From: an uncultured Bryobacteraceae bacterium
Lineage (GTDB): Bacteria > Acidobacteriota > Terriglobia > Bryobacterales > Bryobacteraceae
Assembly (NCBI GenBank): GCA_938027685.1
Contig: CALJAM010000036.1
Coordinates: forward strand, 1 to 64,000
Reading direction: 5' to 3'
Length of the DNA: 64,000 nt
Shown here: in pieces, positions 43,756-52,960 of the stretch
Numbering within the stretch: position 1 is the stretch's first letter
Layout: each line of letters begins with the position of its first letter
Notes under the pieces: model-generated
Database searches by the model: none
Seen by the model: only the letters and a program-made list of their open reading frames with translations
Told to the model about the DNA's origin: nothing
Position numbers and translations under genes: made by a program

Positions 43756-45771
43756 TCATCGCATCAGGTAATCCCATCGCCGGGCCGCTGCGTCGACGAT
43801 GGCGGCGACGTCACGCTGGAGCAGGAAACCTTCTTCGGCCAAGGCTAGAGCCGCCTGTCGAACGCGTCCCAGATAAGCTTCGCGGCTCGGATAACGCTCC
43901 TCCACCGAGGCCCTGGGATCGCCGAGCCGGGCGCGCTCTGCGCGGGTCGGAGCAAAAGGGAGGAACGAGCCCGCCATGCTGAAGAGTTCCTCCGGCGCGC
44001 CGATCTCAGGCGCGCGCAGGTTCCAGCCCGTGTAGGTGGCAAGCGGGACGGCCACTTCGGGAAGCCGGATGCCGGCTATCTCGTTTCCGTCGGCATCCAC
44101 TTGCGGCACCAACACTGGGAACTCTGCTCCCAAGCGCGGCGGCTCGAAGGCGATGACGCCGGCCGTGCGGAACGCGGGTCCGTAATCCGTGCGCCACGCC
44201 TTGCGGATGCGAGCCGGCAGGCGAACGCCCGGAATGCGCGGGAAACGGAGGGAGGTCAAGGGCACCAGTTCGCCTCGGTCCAGGCGTGGGTAGCGCGAGG
44301 GCGGCGGTTCTACGCCCTCGGCCAGCCAGCGATGCATGGCCGCCAGCAGGGCCCGCATCGGCCAGCGGTAGTCGTTCGGGTTGACCGGATTCTGCGTGTT
44401 TGCACGCCCGGGCGGAAATGCGGCGGGCGAGTGCTGCGTGCCTGCGAAGAGGTACATGCGGGTGGTTTCGGGCAGCGTGAAGTCGCGCGTTCCGTCCAGC
44501 GTGGTGTGAGTGAGCGACGCCGCGCGGCCAAAGTATTCGTACGATGAGTTGGTGTAGAAAATCTTCGGCACCACGCCGGCCCGCTGCGCGCGCGTAAGTA
44601 ATCCCTCCGAGAGTCCCGTCTCCGGATCCTCCTGTTCGAGGTCGCTGAACGGATAGATGTCGGTCGGGTAGAACTGGTTCATGAAGGGGTGGCCGTCGCG
44701 CGAAGGCTGCGCGAAGCGATGATTGAAACTGCCGCGGCCGCCGCCCGCCACGTGCACGATGACGCCGTCGAAAACCTGGCGCCCGCGTTCGTCCTGATTG
44801 AAGCCGTAATAGAGGAAAGTCCGCAGGAAGCGTCCGCTCTGAGAAGTGCCAATCCCGATGGCGCGCTTGAGAAAGCGGGCCTGATCCGACAGCATGGCAT
44901 GCTCGGGCCCGCCGTACTTGAGGTAGGAGACCAGATCGCGAACGGCGGCCGGCCCCAGCCCCGCCACGACGGGATCCCGGGCGCGGTACACGACCTCGTA
45001 GATTTTGCCGGGTTCAAAGCCTGCCTCCATCCACACGCGCGTGCGGTCGGGAACAAGACGTCCGAATTCTTCGCGCGCAAACCGCCAGCGATCGCGCGGA
45101 ATTGGGCGACGCGGTGCCTCGACCAGTTCACGCACGGTCAGTGTGGCCTCGGGGTCTTCGGCATCGGCCGCCGGGTATGCGATCATATTGCGGTCGCCGA
45201 GCGAAAACTCTTGCACGCGTCGCTCAGGTACGAATTCCGCGCGCACCCAGCCAATGATCGGTCCGGCCTTGTCGCGCGCCGCTGGGGCGAACAGCCGAAG
45301 CAGGTCCGGTTGATCCGGCACATCGAACTGCCAGCCCACCCAAACCAGGGTGTAGCCCTCTTCCAGAAGGTAGCCGTCACCGAAGTGCTCCGGTCGGCGT
45401 GGGTCGTTCGAGGCCGCGCCGAAGTTGAATTGGCGAAGCAGGTACTTGTTACCGCGGTTGGGAATCTCGACCAGCAGCGAACCGTTGCCGAGGCGCGGTT
45501 CACGGGGTTTGAGCATGAAGAAATCGGCGCTGAACTCGACGCGTCCACGCCCGTTGCGCGGCGCCAAGGCGATGTCGGCGATGATCCGATTGGTCGGCAG
45601 CTCAGGGTCTACTTCGAAGAACACTCGTCCGGCCAGACGCTCGTAGGCGCCCGCTTTTCCCCAGGCGCGTCCCTCGAGCACGTCGCTGCGTTCGCGGACC
45701 TCGATGCGAACCGCCTCGGCGTGCGTCATCGCAATCACCAGCGGTAGAGCCGCCACCATCCTCGCAATCAT
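43756..45771 (-). CDS. Large alpha/beta hydrolase-domain protein (Abhydrolase_10-like), secreted
   Basis: About 671 aa from ATG 45771; an upstream TTG at 45807 adds 12 residues. Signal peptide about 1-18 (MVAALPLVIAMTHAEA). The N-terminal half is beta-rich (AYERLAGRVFFEVDPELP, VEIPNRGNKYLLRQFN). The hydrolase core has the nucleophile elbow GIGTSQSGRFLRTFLYYGF, then VFDGVIVHVAGGGRG and late FAGTQHSPAAFPPGR, which may carry the catalytic His. This matches proteins annotated as alpha/beta hydrolase domain-containing, about 650 aa, common in Acidobacteriota and of unknown substrate. The upstream glycosyltransferase-like gene ends 50 bases before it on the same strand. Confidence 0.78.
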   Translation of the reverse strand: MIARMVAALPLVIAMTHAEAVRIEVRERSDVLEGRAWGKAGAYERLAGRVFFEVDPELPTNRIIADIALAPRNGRGRVEFSADFFMLKPREPRLGNGSLLVEIPNRGNKYLLRQFNFGAASNDPRRPEHFGDGYLLEEGYTLVWVGWQFDVPDQPDLLRLFAPAARDKAGPIIGWVRAEFVPERRVQEFSLGDRNMIAYPAADAEDPEATLTVRELVEAPRRPIPRDRWRFAREEFGRLVPDRTRVWMEAGFEPGKIYEVVYRARDPVVAGLGPAAVRDLVSYLKYGGPEHAMLSDQARFLKRAIGIGTSQSGRFLRTFLYYGFNQDERGRQVFDGVIVHVAGGGRGSFNHRFAQPSRDGHPFMNQFYPTDIYPFSDLEQEDPETGLSEGLLTRAQRAGVVPKIFYTNSSYEYFGRAASLTHTTLDGTRDFTLPETTRMYLFAGTQHSPAAFPPGRANTQNPVNPNDYRWPMRALLAAMHRWLAEGVEPPPSRYPRLDRGELVPLTSLRFPRIPGVRLPARIRKAWRTDYGPAFRTAGVIAFEPPRLGAEFPVLVPQVDADGNEIAGIRLPEVAVPLATYTGWNLRAPEIGAPEELFSMAGSFLPFAPTRAERARLGDPRASVEERYPSREAYLGRVRQAALALAEEGFLLQRDVAAIVDAAARRWDYLMR

Positions 45772-45820
45772 GTTGCTATTAGAAACTGCGAGAGCACGCT
45801 GCGTCAAAGCCCTCGCCGAA

Positions 45821-47584
45821 TCACCAAACGAACAGGAAATCCCCCACCTGGAGCGAACCCTCGGTCTCCGGCAGGTCGCAGAAATAGACGGTTTCGAACG
45901 GATGCAACCGGAACTGTTCCCGTAACCGCGCCGTGAAGTCCGCGCGCGGGTGCAGCAACCAGATCAAACGCCCGCCGCGCGGCAGCGTGATTCGCAGTGG
46001 GGGCGGGCCTTCGATGCGTCGCTCGAGCACCGCGCCGCGCCAGATGGTGACTACCGGCGGTGCCGGGCCGGCCAAGGTTTTCCGATCGAGCACGACGATC
46101 GGCCAATAGTGGTAGTAATAGGCGGCCTTTCGCCACGAGGTGAGTCCGCGTTCCCAAAGGATCACTGCCAGGCGGGGATGCCCGCGCGTCAGGCGGTCGA
46201 TCGATTGGAGCGTGCGGTGGTCCACGGCGGTCGTCGAGCGCACCTGCTCGAACGAGGTGAAGGCCAACCCGCTGTTTAGATCCCTTAGGCATCGGTGTAG
46301 GAACTGAAGGACGGTCCGCGAAGATGTACCTGCATGGTACCAGGTGCGGTGAAAGAAGACCAGGCAATTAACGAATAGGACGGGGGCCATCAGGAAGGCC
46401 AGGGCGTGACCGCGGGGCGGCGGCGTACCCGCGGGTCCCCGCCGCATCAGGCTGCCGGCGGCGAGCGCGATCATCGGGATCAGCAACAACGCCCAGCCGG
46501 CGCTCACCCAACGAAGGGCCAAGACCGGCGCCGCAGCCGTCAGCATCCAGATCAAACCATGCCATCGCGTCGAGTAGGCTTCGATTTCGTCCAGGGCGCC
46601 GCTCATCAGCCTTCCGCCCACCAAACAGACGACGGGCGTGATGGCCAGCGTCTGGCCCGCATCGGCCACGTGGACTAGCAGAGCGAACGCGAACGCCGGT
46701 GCAGACCACAGCGCCAGGAAAGCCCATTGTTCGCGGCTGATCGCGAATCCTGACTTGCTCCGCCGGAGCAAAACGAGCGACAGGGGCCAGGCGAGCACCC
46801 CCACGAAAGTCCACACCAAGAGTCGGCAGACCGTGGTTTGCCACAGGGGTTGCGGGGCGCCCAACAGCGGCGATGTCAGCGCGGCCTGGTCGCGCAGATA
46901 CTTCCAGCAAAGCTCGAAGTAAGTCTTTGGGCCGCCCGAAGAAATCATGGTGGGAATCAGCCAAACCAGCACGGTCACTGTCAGCATGCCCAGCGCTTGC
47001 CCCCATTGGCGCGCATCGGCGCGCGCCCGAATGGCGCTCGCCGCCCAAAGCGGCAAAAGCAGCGGGCCTAGCTCCGGACGAACGCCCGCGCCCAATCCCA
47101 GAGCTGCCGCGCTCCACAGCACCCATCGTCTCTCCCCTCGCCACGCGCGCAAGCAGGCAGCGGCCACCGCCAACGAGACCACTGCAAGTTGGATGCGCAG
47201 GGCGGAGGTCAAACCGGCATACCAGAACGATGGGTAAAGCAGGAGTAGCAGCGCGGCGCACAGTCCCGCGTCACGGCCCCAGAACCGATTCCCGAAGGCC
47301 ATGATCAGCAGCAACGCCGCCAGGCTCCCTGCGAGCGATAGCGCCTTGAGATTGCTCTGCGCGTTCTTGAAGCGCAGTGCATCCAGGAGCCGCATCTGGA
47401 GCACGAACAAGGGATAGCCGGGCGGGTGAGGACGACTCTCCCGGATGTCGAAGCGGCCGATCGACCAGGCCAGGTTCACATCGTCGAAGGAGAACAACTG
47501 ACGAGGCGCGAGGGGCAGGCGCGTAGCGATAACGGCGGCAGCAAAGAGAATGACGGCCAACCAGGACACCTTCGGTCGGCTCAC
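45821..47584 (-). CDS. Polytopic membrane glycosyltransferase-like protein (GT-C type)
   Basis: 587 aa from GTG 47584, which overlaps the upstream stop (GTGA); the longer open frame reaching 47875 lies inside that gene. About 11 hydrophobic helices. The first external loop carries the acidic LFSFDDVNLAWSIGRFD and then RPHPPGYPLFVLQMRLLD, the pattern of GT39/DUF2723-like lipid-linked-sugar transferases. A C-terminal soluble region of about 120 residues ends VGDFLFVW. It probably transfers sugar from a polyprenyl phosphate on the outer face of the inner membrane. The donor and acceptor are unknown. Coupled to the other polytopic protein at 47581. Confidence 0.75.
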   Translation of the reverse strand: MSRPKVSWLAVILFAAAVIATRLPLAPRQLFSFDDVNLAWSIGRFDIRESRPHPPGYPLFVLQMRLLDALRFKNAQSNLKALSLAGSLAALLLIMAFGNRFWGRDAGLCAALLLLLYPSFWYAGLTSALRIQLAVVSLAVAAACLRAWRGERRWVLWSAAALGLGAGVRPELGPLLLPLWAASAIRARADARQWGQALGMLTVTVLVWLIPTMISSGGPKTYFELCWKYLRDQAALTSPLLGAPQPLWQTTVCRLLVWTFVGVLAWPLSLVLLRRSKSGFAISREQWAFLALWSAPAFAFALLVHVADAGQTLAITPVVCLVGGRLMSGALDEIEAYSTRWHGLIWMLTAAAPVLALRWVSAGWALLLIPMIALAAGSLMRRGPAGTPPPRGHALAFLMAPVLFVNCLVFFHRTWYHAGTSSRTVLQFLHRCLRDLNSGLAFTSFEQVRSTTAVDHRTLQSIDRLTRGHPRLAVILWERGLTSWRKAAYYYHYWPIVVLDRKTLAGPAPPVVTIWRGAVLERRIEGPPPLRITLPRGGRLIWLLHPRADFTARLREQFRLHPFETVYFCDLPETEGSLQVGDFLFVW

Positions 47585-49569
47585 GTTCTCGGCCTCCTGC
47601 GACTCACCAGGGCCCAGATCAGCCCGCCGCCTAGAGCTGCCCAGCTTGCCAACCGCGCCAGCAGCAACTCCGGCGCGCCTGTGTAGGTAAGGACGATTCG
47701 GCAGGATCCCTCGCATCCCGGTTCGAGCGCCATCAGGCCCAGTCCGTCGGGGTAAATCGTGCACGGCGCGCCGTTCACTTGCGCTTTCCAGCCCGGGTGG
47801 AAGCTTATGGCGATGGAAAGCGCGTGCTCGCGACGCAGCTCTGCGGTAATTTCGGCTTCGCGTCGGCTCTTCCAACGCCAGCGTGCCTCGGGCAGCTCGG
47901 GGTTCTCCAAGGCCGAGACGAAAGGTCGCAAGGAATCCACATCTACGGCAGTGGGCGGCGGCTCTCGCACCAGGTCTCGGAGTCGCACCACACGCACCAG
48001 CGAAACACTGCGCTGCGGCACGGCGTAGATGACGTCATCCCCTTCGCGCCACAGTTCGGGCAACAGACCGGCGAACTTCTGCGGATTGCGGAAAGGCTTG
48101 TAATACTCCCGGCTGCGCGGACCGCCCACGGCTACCGCGTGCACGCCGAACGCCTTGAGCCACAGCACCGCGATCTCGCCTTCATGCGGCCCTGCGTTCA
48201 TCCCCGAGTAGAGCTGGAAAATTACCGCCGGTATCAGGGGATTCGTGATGCCCTGGTCGAATCCCCCGCCCAATTGCGGCGTGTCGGCAAAGGCGTTGAG
48301 CCAGAACGAAACCGTTCCGGGGGCCATGACCCGTCGGTCGCGCACGTTTTCCTGGAACCATCGCGCCATGCGGTACTCCACCGTCGTGCCTATATTGACG
48401 GGCTTTATGAGATCCTTTGCGAAGTTCCGGTAAGTGCCCAACTGGGCGCCGCTCAGCAGCAACAGTGCGACGGCCGCCGCGACAGCCGGCGCGCGCCGCG
48501 GGATGCGCCAAAGTTTCCCCACGCCCGCTGCAGCGAGCAGCGCGATCCCTAGCTCCATCTCCAGATGGTAGCGGTGCGGTTGGGGCAACAGGACCAGACC
48601 GAACCAGTAAGCAGCCAAAGTAACTCCGCCGGTGACGAGCGTAAATAGTGCGGCGAAACGCACCAGCCGCGACGCGCGAGCCCTTGCCAATACGTGGTTC
48701 ACGGCCAGCAGGACCGCCAGCGCGGCCAGCCAGTACAGCAGCTGCCTGGCCCCCATACGGTAGTCCCCGCCCACGCGCTGCGCATTCATTTTTACGGCCG
48801 CCAGTGTGGTGGGCGGAATCCATCGCGAGGCTAACAGGTAGGCGTAGAGGCCCAGGCCGGCCGCGCGGAGCCAAGTGCGACGATCCGCATCGGCCGCCAG
48901 CAGCCAGGCCAGAGCCGCCGCCGCCAACGCCGCCGCGCCCAGCCAGTTCGTCAGGACGACTGCGGCCAGCCCCAATCCGGCGGCCAGATACCAACCCGCG
49001 CTTCGCTTGTCTAACGCGCAGATCATCAGGAGCACCGCCGCCGGCAGCAGCGTCAACGAGGCCACGTGCGGGCCCTCGCCGTAGTAAACCAGCGCGTGAA
49101 GGCGCCGTGCGTTCCAGGCGCCGCCCATGTCCGCAGCTATCTCAGGCGCCAGCCAGGCCGAGGGTGAAAACAGGGAGTAAAGCACGCCGGCGGTCAGCGC
49201 CGTGCGACGATCGTCGCACAATTTCAACGCCAACCCGAAGACGGTCACGCTGCCCAGGCAATAGAGCGACGCCGTCACGGCGTGATGCGCCAGGGCCGGA
49301 GAGATGCCTGCTGCCCCCGCTGCGAGCGCCACGAGCCAATGCAACAGCGGCGGGTAAGTGTTCTGGAAAGGGATGCCCGCATACCAAAGCGGAAACCAGC
49401 TCAGATCCCGCCAGTTTTCGAGGACGTAGCGGCTGATGGCGATGTAAGCCGCCTCGATGGAATGCAAGTGAGACGTATATTCGGTCCAAAAAAGCTCGCG
49501 GCACACAAAGGCGTTAAGAGCCGCCAGCAGGAGGACGCAACCGCCGGTGCGCAACGCGCTCGCGCGCAT
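47581..49569 (-). CDS. Polytopic membrane protein, glycosyltransferase-like (PTPS-related membrane family)
   Basis: 662 aa with about 12 helices in the first 430 residues and a periplasmic C-terminal region, ending in a last helix and RRRPRT. The first loop has FWTEYTSHLHSIEAAYIA and then WFPLWYAGIPFQNTYPPLLHW, a layout shared with GT-C glycosyltransferases and the 6-pyruvoyl-tetrahydropterin-synthase-related membrane family. The later soluble part is beta-rich (ISFHPGWKAQVNG, PDGLGLMALEPG), resembling the YfhO-type C-terminal domain. It overlaps the next gene by four bases, so the two are likely made together for envelope glycan or glycoprotein assembly. Confidence 0.7.
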   Translation of the reverse strand: MRASALRTGGCVLLLAALNAFVCRELFWTEYTSHLHSIEAAYIAISRYVLENWRDLSWFPLWYAGIPFQNTYPPLLHWLVALAAGAAGISPALAHHAVTASLYCLGSVTVFGLALKLCDDRRTALTAGVLYSLFSPSAWLAPEIAADMGGAWNARRLHALVYYGEGPHVASLTLLPAAVLLMICALDKRSAGWYLAAGLGLAAVVLTNWLGAAALAAAALAWLLAADADRRTWLRAAGLGLYAYLLASRWIPPTTLAAVKMNAQRVGGDYRMGARQLLYWLAALAVLLAVNHVLARARASRLVRFAALFTLVTGGVTLAAYWFGLVLLPQPHRYHLEMELGIALLAAAGVGKLWRIPRRAPAVAAAVALLLLSGAQLGTYRNFAKDLIKPVNIGTTVEYRMARWFQENVRDRRVMAPGTVSFWLNAFADTPQLGGGFDQGITNPLIPAVIFQLYSGMNAGPHEGEIAVLWLKAFGVHAVAVGGPRSREYYKPFRNPQKFAGLLPELWREGDDVIYAVPQRSVSLVRVVRLRDLVREPPPTAVDVDSLRPFVSALENPELPEARWRWKSRREAEITAELRREHALSIAISFHPGWKAQVNGAPCTIYPDGLGLMALEPGCEGSCRIVLTYTGAPELLLARLASWAALGGGLIWALVSRRRPRT

Positions 49570-49627
49570 GAGGAGCCCGTCATTATCGCAAAGCGGGCGG
49601 CCGGACGGCGGTCCCGGGTCGGCTCCG

Positions 49628-50233
49628 CTAGGGATCGGATTGGGACACTACCTGGAACAGCCGCTCCACTTCGCGGCAAGATTTCTCGAAAGAAGGGGAT
49701 CGTCGCCGCGCAAGCTCCATGTCGAACTTCTCGGAGAGCGCCGGCTGGCCAACCGTAGGGGCGTAGCCGTGGGGCGTCCGCCATCAAGCCGGCCGCTCCT
49801 GGGCGCCCCGGATGTTCTCCTGGTCTGGTGACGCGCTCAACTCCGCCGCGATGCCGCGGATGCCCCGGAGGCACTCTACAGCCGCAACGAACCACGCCTC
49901 GAATTCCCTCTTCGCCAACACCACCGCCGAGGGAACGTGGGCTACGGCGGACGCGACCCTCGCCGGGAGCTGAGGGGCAGGGACAGCGGGGCAGTCCTGC
50001 TCGGCGTCCAGCAGCACCGGGAGCGCGCAGTTCGGCCCTGCCTTTCTGGAAATCAAATCCACTGCGCGTTCCACTTCCTGCGGCCTCAGCAGCCTTTGCT
50101 TCAGAATCCTCACCGGGCGCGGAATTTCAACCCTCAGCCCGGGACGGAGCTTATTAACAAGCCGCCTGACCAAGACGGGCACGGATTCTACCTCTCCATG
50201 GCCTTCAACCTCACACCCGATGCGGACAGGCAT
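49628..50233 (-). pseudogene. DUF4276 family gene interrupted by an in-frame TGA
   Basis: ATG 50233 opens MPVRIGCEVEGHGEVESVPVL, the DUF4276 N-terminus with the acidic VEGHGE motif. AEFEAWF-type residues (LAKREFEAWFVAAVE) lie near residue 112. TGA at 49784-49786 interrupts the frame at codon 150, yet the same frame carries on with conserved DUF4276 C-terminal sequence (PHGYAPTVGQPALSEKFD, then ARRRSPSFEKSCREVERLF) to TAG at 49628. The family is usually encoded just after an ATPase of the AAA_21/OLD type, as here, and may be TOPRIM-related. Loss of the C-terminal third probably kills function, in line with the decayed partner. Confidence 0.72.
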
Positions 50234-50244
50234 CCGATCTCAAC

Positions 50245-51409
50245 CTATTCGAACAACCCTAGTTCCTGAGCTTCACGCGGAGGTGCGTTCGGGTCCGGCT
50301 GCAACGGGTTCAGCCGCAGCAGCTCCCCAGGTGTGTAACGGCGGTCTTGCAAGGCGGAACGCCCCGCTTCGTCCAACGGTGCGATCCTGTTGACACCCTC
50401 CTCGAACTCAACGGCCAATATCGATTCCGCGGGCAGGTCCGGATTGTCCAGTAAGTCCGGGCTACGGCTCGAAACCACAACCTGGGTAAATTAACTTGCC
50501 TCGCGCAAAGCATCTAAGAGGACACCAGCGCTTCCGGGATGAAGAGCAACCTCCGGTTCTTCGATCCCGACCGGGGAAAGGCCCTTGAACTTGGAATTAC
50601 CGGGCTGGAACAGACAAACCAATATTCCCAAGGCGCGTTGGGTACCGCCGACATGTTAGCCGCAAGGAACCGCCACGGGTGCCTAACGACCCGTACCGCC
50701 TGTCGTAATTCCAAACTCTCCCCCGGCTCGACGACGTCTACACCCTCGAAGCCCGGTACTCGGCGGGCCAGATATTGCGCGATACGTTTTTGCTCTCGGG
50801 CTCATGCGACTCGAGCGGTGCTAACACACTTGTCAGATTGCTCCCATCTCGTTCGAACAAGTCCCCGACATGGGAGGCTTGCAGGTCACGAATGGGGTCC
50901 GGGTTGAGATTGTAGAAACCCATGCGGGACAAAGCGTCGTAAGCGGCACGTAACTCCGACAACCCCGAAACGCTTACCAGATAGAGTCGGTCCTTGGGTG
51001 CCGCCGGCCCGCGCGGCCGGGCCTCCACCAGCCGGCCTTTGTGCATTCGGAACCCGGCAGGCTGAAGCCCGTTGATCGAGCATTCCTCCCGGCGCAGCTC
51101 CTATTGGCCGTTCGCCAGCGCCGCAATCTCGAACGCGTAGCGGCCGTCGTGCCCGTCAAGCGGGCGGAAATCGAGGCCGGTGCCAAAGTGGGTCGGGTGG
51201 CCGCTGCTTCGGCGCCGTACTTCGTTGATGCCGCCCCGATCCCGCAGTGCGCGGTCCAACGAGGTGCGCAGCGCATCGCGGAGGAAACGGAGGGGGGCCG
51301 GAAAATTACTCTTACCGGAGCCGTTCGGGCCGACGAGGAACGTCGGCGACCGCAGCTCCACGTCGCAGGCCCTAATGCTTTCGTAGTACTTCAGCCTGAC
51401 GCGCTTAAC
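50245..51409 (-). pseudogene. Decayed AAA_21/OLD-like ATPase gene
   Basis: Readable fragments in order on the minus strand: VKRVRLKYYESIRACDVELR with Walker A LVGPNGSGKSNF (51308-51331), and ALRDRGGINEVRRRSSGHP, up to TAG at 51101. The same frame continues MHKGRLVEARPR to LAPLESHEPE. Frameshifts follow, then ELRQAVRVVRHPWRFLAANMS, another shift, TQRALGILVCLFQPGNS, Walker B-like VGIEEPEVALHPGS, a TAA, and VVVSSRSPDLLDNPDLP to the stop at 50245. At least two stops and two frameshifts. The intact protein would be an SMC-like ABC ATPase of about 380 aa, encoded 11 bases before DUF4276. The original start codon is unclear. Confidence 0.75.
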
Positions 51410-51554
51410 AAATTGCGTCGCCCCACTACCGCCCCCGGGAGTTCTACCACCAACCCGGACGCCCGACCAACAGATCCCCCAAGGGCTTGCTTTTCCGAAT
51501 GTCACGGTTGGCACGCGGCTGCCGCGCAGCAGGCCCCTCCGGCGTACTCCTTTC

Positions 51555-52769
51555 TCATCCCACGATCCCGCTTATGTCGACCAGATACATCTGACGGCCG
51601 TTGCCGCCGTGCGGGGAATCGAACACTACCAGCCTGCCGTCCCGGCTGGATCTGGGGTGAAGATCGCACCGAACGGGACCGGTGTACTTCGGCGGCGTGT
51701 AATACCGGCCCAGACTGTGCGCCCGCCCGCTCTGGACATCGTAGAGATACAGATGTTGATAGCGCTCTCTGTCGGGATAAGTGTCGCTCAGGATCCACCG
51801 GTTCTCTTTGAGGTATGTTATATGGCCGTTCCTACTCATCACGTCCGGCGCAAATACGCTGATACGGTCCGTTTTGTCTTCCCAAAGATAGAATTTTTCC
51901 CCGTGGGCCGGATTCCAACTCCAGACCAGCAGAGTGCGCGAATCCCGCCATGCATAGTGGGAGGCGCTCAGGATCTGTTGGGACAGAAACAGATCGCTGC
52001 CGTCCGGATTCGCGCTGAAGAAACGGGTGCAAAGTATCTGCCGGTCGTCTCGATCCCGCCAGCGGTGCACGAAGACGAAGCGAGAGCCGTCGGGAGCGAT
52101 CTGCATGTGACTCATCCAATGCAGCAGGTGCTTGCCCCAACGGCAGTAGTGAGACGGGATCCTCAGCACGTCTTCGAAGGAGACGATCAGCTTGCGTGCG
52201 CCCGTCTTCATGTCGACGCGCCAGATGCCGGAGTCCGGCGGCGCCGTCCCCAGATCGAGTTCGCGCGGAGCGGCGTAGCGCGTCTCCGGACGTAGCCTGC
52301 GGAAGTCGGTGGTCAGAGCCCAGGCGCCGTCGTCGCTGATCGTGTAAATGGGCCAGGGAAGGGTTCGTCGCCTTCCCGTCTTTACATCCAAGATCCGCGC
52401 CACGAACTGATCGCCCTCGCGATCGTTGTAGAGGATCTCGCCGGCCGAACCGGGCAACCATTGCAGCATGCATCCCTGCTGCCAGCTCCAGGCGCGCGAT
52501 TCGCCCAACTCGATCCAGCGGTCCCCGTCCTTGAGATCCACCATGCCGACCTTCACGACGTCGTCGGGGCCCGGCAGGCGATCCTCGAAATCCACTTCGA
52601 GGCCCAGCACGTAGCGGTTCTCGGGGTCGAATTCCAGCTTGTCGTAGTAGCCGTACCAATGGAACTTCGGCCCCCGGGTTATCGGTCGTGCGGCAACCTG
52701 AGCGTCTTCGGCGACGTTTCTCGCGACCAGCGCAGCCAGACTCTGCTTTAACAACGTACGACGTTGCAT
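51555..52769 (-). CDS. Beta-propeller protein, oligogalacturonate-lyase/TolB-like, exported
   Basis: 404 aa, AAGGAGG before ATG 52769. The N-terminus MQRRTLLKQSLAALVA has a twin-arginine-like pair and short hydrophobic stretch. The body is repeated beta-blades: KFHWYGYYDKLEFDPENRYVLG, GCMLQWLPGSAGEILYNDR, HWMSHMQIAPDGSRFVFVHRW, HYAWRDSRTLLVWSWN, RCDLHPRSSRDGRLVVFDSPHGG. Such WD40-like propellers include PL22 oligogalacturonate lyases, but I cannot identify their metal ligands here, so catalysis is not claimed. Pectin-related glycosidases elsewhere in the window make that comparison worth noting. It has its own promoter candidate upstream. Confidence 0.7.
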   Translation of the reverse strand: MQRRTLLKQSLAALVARNVAEDAQVAARPITRGPKFHWYGYYDKLEFDPENRYVLGLEVDFEDRLPGPDDVVKVGMVDLKDGDRWIELGESRAWSWQQGCMLQWLPGSAGEILYNDREGDQFVARILDVKTGRRRTLPWPIYTISDDGAWALTTDFRRLRPETRYAAPRELDLGTAPPDSGIWRVDMKTGARKLIVSFEDVLRIPSHYCRWGKHLLHWMSHMQIAPDGSRFVFVHRWRDRDDRQILCTRFFSANPDGSDLFLSQQILSASHYAWRDSRTLLVWSWNPAHGEKFYLWEDKTDRISVFAPDVMSRNGHITYLKENRWILSDTYPDRERYQHLYLYDVQSGRAHSLGRYYTPPKYTGPVRCDLHPRSSRDGRLVVFDSPHGGNGRQMYLVDISGIVG

Positions 52770-52789
52770 CTATTATCCTCCTTCCGCGG

Positions 52790-52834
52790 CAGATTCGTAT
52801 CTGTCGACTAAAAAGCTTACTGAAAAGCTATCAA
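52790..52834 (-). promoter_or_regulatory. Promoter candidate and inverted repeat before the beta-propeller gene
   Basis: On the minus strand TTGATA (52829-52834) and TTTAGT (52807-52812) are 16 bases apart. Just downstream is the inverted repeat CAGATacgaATCTG (52790-52803), suitably placed for an operator or a leader hairpin before the AAGGAGG site. Hexamers match 5/6 and 4/6. Confidence 0.4.
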
Positions 52835-52960
52835 CGCGTTCTTATCGTGACTTGCTGAGTTGCACGCCGCGTTGCTTGCGCGCCGCCGAGGAAAACGCTC
52901 CGTTGCCGGCTCGGAGCGCTCCTGGGCATTTATCGACCGAGTCGTAGTGCAAGGCTCTCG

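Noticed and set aside
45804-46367. Plus/minus frames inside the glycosyltransferase-like gene that could be a separate small protein
   Set aside because: They lie within the polytopic membrane protein's coding frame and lack ribosome sites or motifs.
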